From contig NZ_JACXXG010000011.1 of the NCBI RefSeq assembly GCF_014764705.1, positions 1 to 64,000 on the forward strand: DNA of 64,000 bases. The letters run 5' to 3'. The position numbers were made by a program, and so were the translations under genes. Shown here piece by piece: positions 62,201-64,000 of this stretch. The notes under the pieces are model-generated. The model was not told where the DNA came from. It was given only the letters and a program-made list of their open reading frames with translations, and did not search any database. Position 1 is the stretch's first letter. Every line of letters begins with the position of its first letter. Origin of the DNA: Stutzerimonas kunmingensis (GTDB taxonomy: Bacteria > Pseudomonadota > Gammaproteobacteria > Pseudomonadales > Pseudomonadaceae).

Positions 62201-62701
62201 CGCTTCCTCGATGAAGTTGCGAAGGTCCTCGGGCTTGGCCTCGATCAGTTTGGAGATCATGCCCTGCTCGATGATCGAGTAACTGCGCGGCCCCAGCCCG
62301 GTGCCGAGGAAGATATCGGTGATATCGCGGCGCCGGCACTTCACGCCGTTGAGAAAGTAGGTGTTCTGCGAGTCGCGGGTGACGCGGCGGCGGATGGAAA
62401 TTTCGGCGAAGGCTGCGTACTCACCGGTCAGCGTGCCGTCGGAGTTATCGAAGATTAGCTCGATGCTCGCCTGGGTTACCGGCTTGCGCGTGTTCGAGCC
62501 ATTGAAGATGACGTCCGTCATCGACTCGCCACGCAGGTTCTTAGCCGAGCTTTCGCCCATTACCCAGCGCACGGCGTCGATGATGTTGGATTTGCCGCAG
62601 CCGTTCGGCCCGACCACCGCCGCCATGTTGCTCGGAAAGCTGACCGTGGTGGGATCGACGAAGGATTTGAAGCCGGCGAGTTTGATGCTTTTCAGTCGCA
62701 T
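59213..62701 (-). CDS. smc: Chromosome segregation ATPase SMC
   Basis: 1162 residues, a complete condensin SMC. The N-terminal Walker A GPNGCGKSNI is at 31-40. Two long coiled coils rich in Glu, Gln, Arg and Leu flank a hinge at about 520-660. The C-terminal signature LLSGGEKALTALALVFA and Walker B CMLDEVDAPLDDANV follow near 1070-1110. It organises and segregates chromosomes with ScpA/ScpB, which are not in this window. It is the first gene of the smc-zipA-ligA row, 205 bp downstream of moaA. Confidence 0.98.
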   Translation of the reverse strand: MRLKSIKLAGFKSFVDPTTVSFPSNMAAVVGPNGCGKSNIIDAVRWVMGESSAKNLRGESMTDVIFNGSNTRKPVTQASIELIFDNSDGTLTGEYAAFAEISIRRRVTRDSQNTYFLNGVKCRRRDITDIFLGTGLGPRSYSIIEQGMISKLIEAKPEDLRNFIEEAAGISKYKERRRETENRIRRTHENLARLTDLREELERQLERLHRQAQSAEKYQEYKAEERQLKAQLSALRWQALNEQVGQREQVIGDQEVAFEALVAEQRSADASIERLRDGHHELSERFNQVQGRFYSVGGDIARVEQSIQHGQQRLRQLQDDLREAEQARLETESHLGHDRTLLATLGEELAMLEPEQELSDAAAEESAAQLEEAESAMQAWQEQWERFNQHSAEPRRAAEVQQSRIQQLEQSLERLAERQRRLDDERALLAADPEDVVILELDEQLAASELELEAFTAAGEALNERLEQLREEFQLATRTQQQAQGELQRLNGRIASLEALQQAAMEPGKGVAEWLREQGLEQRPRLADGLRVEPGWELAVETVLGADLQAVLLDDFAEVELAGFQQGELNLANASRGGVRCPGSLLERVESVQDLSPWLGRVRPVESLEQALAARASLVEGESVVSRDGYWVGRHFLRVRRASEAESGVLARGQELQRLLAERDEREASLTTMEDRIAVLGGEQSRLEGEREQQRRQQQEEARKHGDLKAKLSAGQARLEQLALRRRRLDEELAEQQEQREIETEQLGEARLQLQEALEAMAQDTEQRETLLASRDGIRERLDRIRQEARQHKDHAHQLALRVGSLRAQHESTRQALNRLEQQFERAVERREQLTLNLEEGEAPLEELRMKLEELLERRMGVEDELKHARLALEDADRELRDAEKRRTQAEQQAQLLRGQLEQQRLGWQELSVRRKALQDQLHEDGYDLHGVLATLPGDASEQTWEAELERLAQRIQRLGPINLAAIDEYQQQSERKRYLDAQNDDLVEALDTLENVIRKIDRETRNRFKETFDQINSGLQALFPKVFGGGNAYLELTGEDLLDTGVAIMARPPGKKNSTIHLLSGGEKALTALALVFAIFQLNPAPFCMLDEVDAPLDDANVGRYARLVKEMSEKVQFIYITHNKIAMEMADQLMGVTMHEPGCSRLVAVDVEQAVALAEA

Positions 62702-62906
62702 GCGGCCTATCCGTGGCAGTCAGCGTGGGAACGAACAAGCGGGGTCGCCGTGAACATCGGAAATCCTGGCATCGAATGGGTACTGGCAAGAAGCCAGGGA
62801 GTTTATCACGCAGCCTGGCTCCGCTCGCAGCGTGGCCGCGCACAGAACGGTGTGGCAGGTAAGGCATCGGAACTGCAAGCGGCGCTCGGGCTGGAAAGAC
62901 GATTCG

Positions 62907-63902
62907 TCAGCCGCCCGTCATGCTCATGAAGCGCACCACCTGAACCTGCTCATCAGTGCGGAAGTGATGTTTCTCCGGCTTGAGTTGCAGTGCGTCCACC
63001 AGCGCATTGCGCAGGCGTTCGCCATCGCCCGGATGCCGGCGCATCAGGCTTTTCAGATCCAGCGCACCCTCGTGGCCGAGGCATAGCACCAGCTTGCCTT
63101 CGGCAGTCACGCGGACGCGGTTGCAACTGCCGCAGAAGTTGTTGCTGTGGGGCGAAATGAAGCCGACCTGTGTTTCGCTGCCCGCTACCTGCCAGTAACG
63201 CGACGGGCCGCCGGTGGCATGACTGCTGCGTACCAGGGTATGCCGCGCCTCGATTCGCTCACGCACTTCGTCGCTGGAACAGAAGGTGATCTGGCGTTGA
63301 TGACTGGACACGCTACCCAGCGGCATCTCCTCGATGAAGCTGATATCCAGGCCGCGCTCAATGGCGAACTCCACCAGATCGAGAATCTCGTCGTCGTTGC
63401 GCCCCTTCTGCACCACGCTGTTGAGCTTGATCCGCTTGAAGCCAGCAGCGCGTGCCGCCTCGATGCCTGCCAGTACCTGATCGAGGCGGTCACGGCGAGT
63501 CAGTTCGGCGAAGCGGTCGCGCTTGAGCGAGTCGAGGCTGATGTTCAGGCGCTTCACGCCGGCATCACGCAGCGACGGCGCCAGACTTGGCAGCTGTGAA
63601 CCGTTGGTGGTGATGGCCAGGTCTTCGAGCTCGCTGCACGCGCCCAGTTGCGCCAGCAGGCCGGTCACACCCTTGCGCACCAACGGCTCGCCGCCGGTCA
63701 CGCGAATGCGTTTGACACCGAGACTGATGAAGGCATCGGCCACGGCATAGAGCTCTTCGAGGGTAAGTATCTGCGCGCGGGGAGCGAAGACCATGTCTTC
63801 GCTCATGCAGTAGGTGCAGCGAAAATCGCAGCGATCGGTTACCGATAACCTCAGGTAGGTGATGCGCCGGCCGAACGGGTCGACCAACTGGGAATCGGGC
63901 AT
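62907..63902 (-). CDS. moaA: GTP 3',8-cyclase MoaA
   Basis: 331 residues from the ATG at 63902 (GGAG 8 nt upstream); an in-frame TTG four codons earlier is less likely. Radical SAM enzyme that starts molybdenum cofactor synthesis from GTP. The SAM cluster motif CDFRCTYC gives Cys25, Cys29, Cys32. A second [4Fe-4S] cluster is bound by [12 protein letters not shown] and the later Cys of LVLCLGHEG, and the C-terminal Gly-Gly end (SMTGG) is intact. No other moa gene is within the window. It is the last gene before the right edge; the final 98 bp show nothing. Confidence 0.97.
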   Translation of the reverse strand: MPDSQLVDPFGRRITYLRLSVTDRCDFRCTYCMSEDMVFAPRAQILTLEELYAVADAFISLGVKRIRVTGGEPLVRKGVTGLLAQLGACSELEDLAITTNGSQLPSLAPSLRDAGVKRLNISLDSLKRDRFAELTRRDRLDQVLAGIEAARAAGFKRIKLNSVVQKGRNDDEILDLVEFAIERGLDISFIEEMPLGSVSSHQRQITFCSSDEVRERIEARHTLVRSSHATGGPSRYWQVAGSETQVGFISPHSNNFCGSCNRVRVTAEGKLVLCLGHEGALDLKSLMRRHPGDGERLRNALVDALQLKPEKHHFRTDEQVQVVRFMSMTGG

Positions 63903-64000
63903 GGAACTCTCCAACTGCTGGTTGCGCCTGTATTCAGACTATGCGCTAAGCGCGAATCAGGCAAAGTGACGTTACCAACGGCGAGCGGTCCGCGCCACCG

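Overview
This window looks like core chromosome of a Pseudomonas-type gammaproteobacterium, most probably of the P. stutzeri group (Stutzerimonas). The grounds are GC-rich coding sequence, protein families typical of Pseudomonadaceae (TgpA, MnmH with SelD, SixA with a DUF4389 protein, a GpsA-FabA-FabB neighbourhood), and gene order that matches from memory the P. aeruginosa PAO1 blocks gltA-sdh-suc-lpd-braB-htpG, fabBA-gpsA and ligA-zipA-smc. The species call is inference. I see no rRNA, tRNA, CRISPR array, complete insertion sequence or prophage.

Layout. 0.1-5 kb: a fatty-acyl-CoA degradation cluster (AraC regulator, SDR dehydrogenase, thiolase, acyl-CoA dehydrogenase) whose last gene, an AMP-forming acyl-CoA ligase, is cut to about 150 residues next to a foreign terminator. 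5-11 kb: a YqaA-type membrane protein, an unrecognised helical protein, a thioesterase, and the moxR-DUF58-tgpA operon. 11-20 kb: selD-mnmH (selenouridine tRNA modification) with a small lipoprotein, a patatin-like protein, an AI-2E family permease, a DUF4892 protein, two overlapping alpha/beta hydrolases, a hotdog thioesterase and SixA. 20-24 kb: gpsA diverging from fabAB (lipid synthesis), then sstT. 25-36 kb: a chemoreceptor, secreted DUF3859 and amidohydrolase-like proteins, an OsmC protein, htpG with a clear heat-shock promoter, a membrane protein, two overlapping hotdog thioesterases, DUF599 and braB/brnQ.

36-49 kb carries the TCA-cycle block: sdhCDAB, sucAB-lpd and sucCD on the minus strand, divergent from gltA. 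Readable sigma-70 promoters for both directions lie in the shared intergenic region, and several strong RNA hairpins sit between the modules. 49-55 kb holds small genes and a compact filament module, fliC-flaG-fliD-fliS-fliT, with an unusually long flagellin and a consensus sigma-28 promoter. 55-64 kb carries ligA, zipA, smc and moaA.

No previously undescribed multi-gene system is evident. The most interesting signals are structured leaders around sucA and sucC, a dyad on the gltA -10 box, the flagellin module lying away from a fleQ/flagellar regulon neighbourhood, the truncated ligase junction, and a small helical protein of unknown function. All coordinates, motifs and residue numbers were read by eye; no database or folding program was used.
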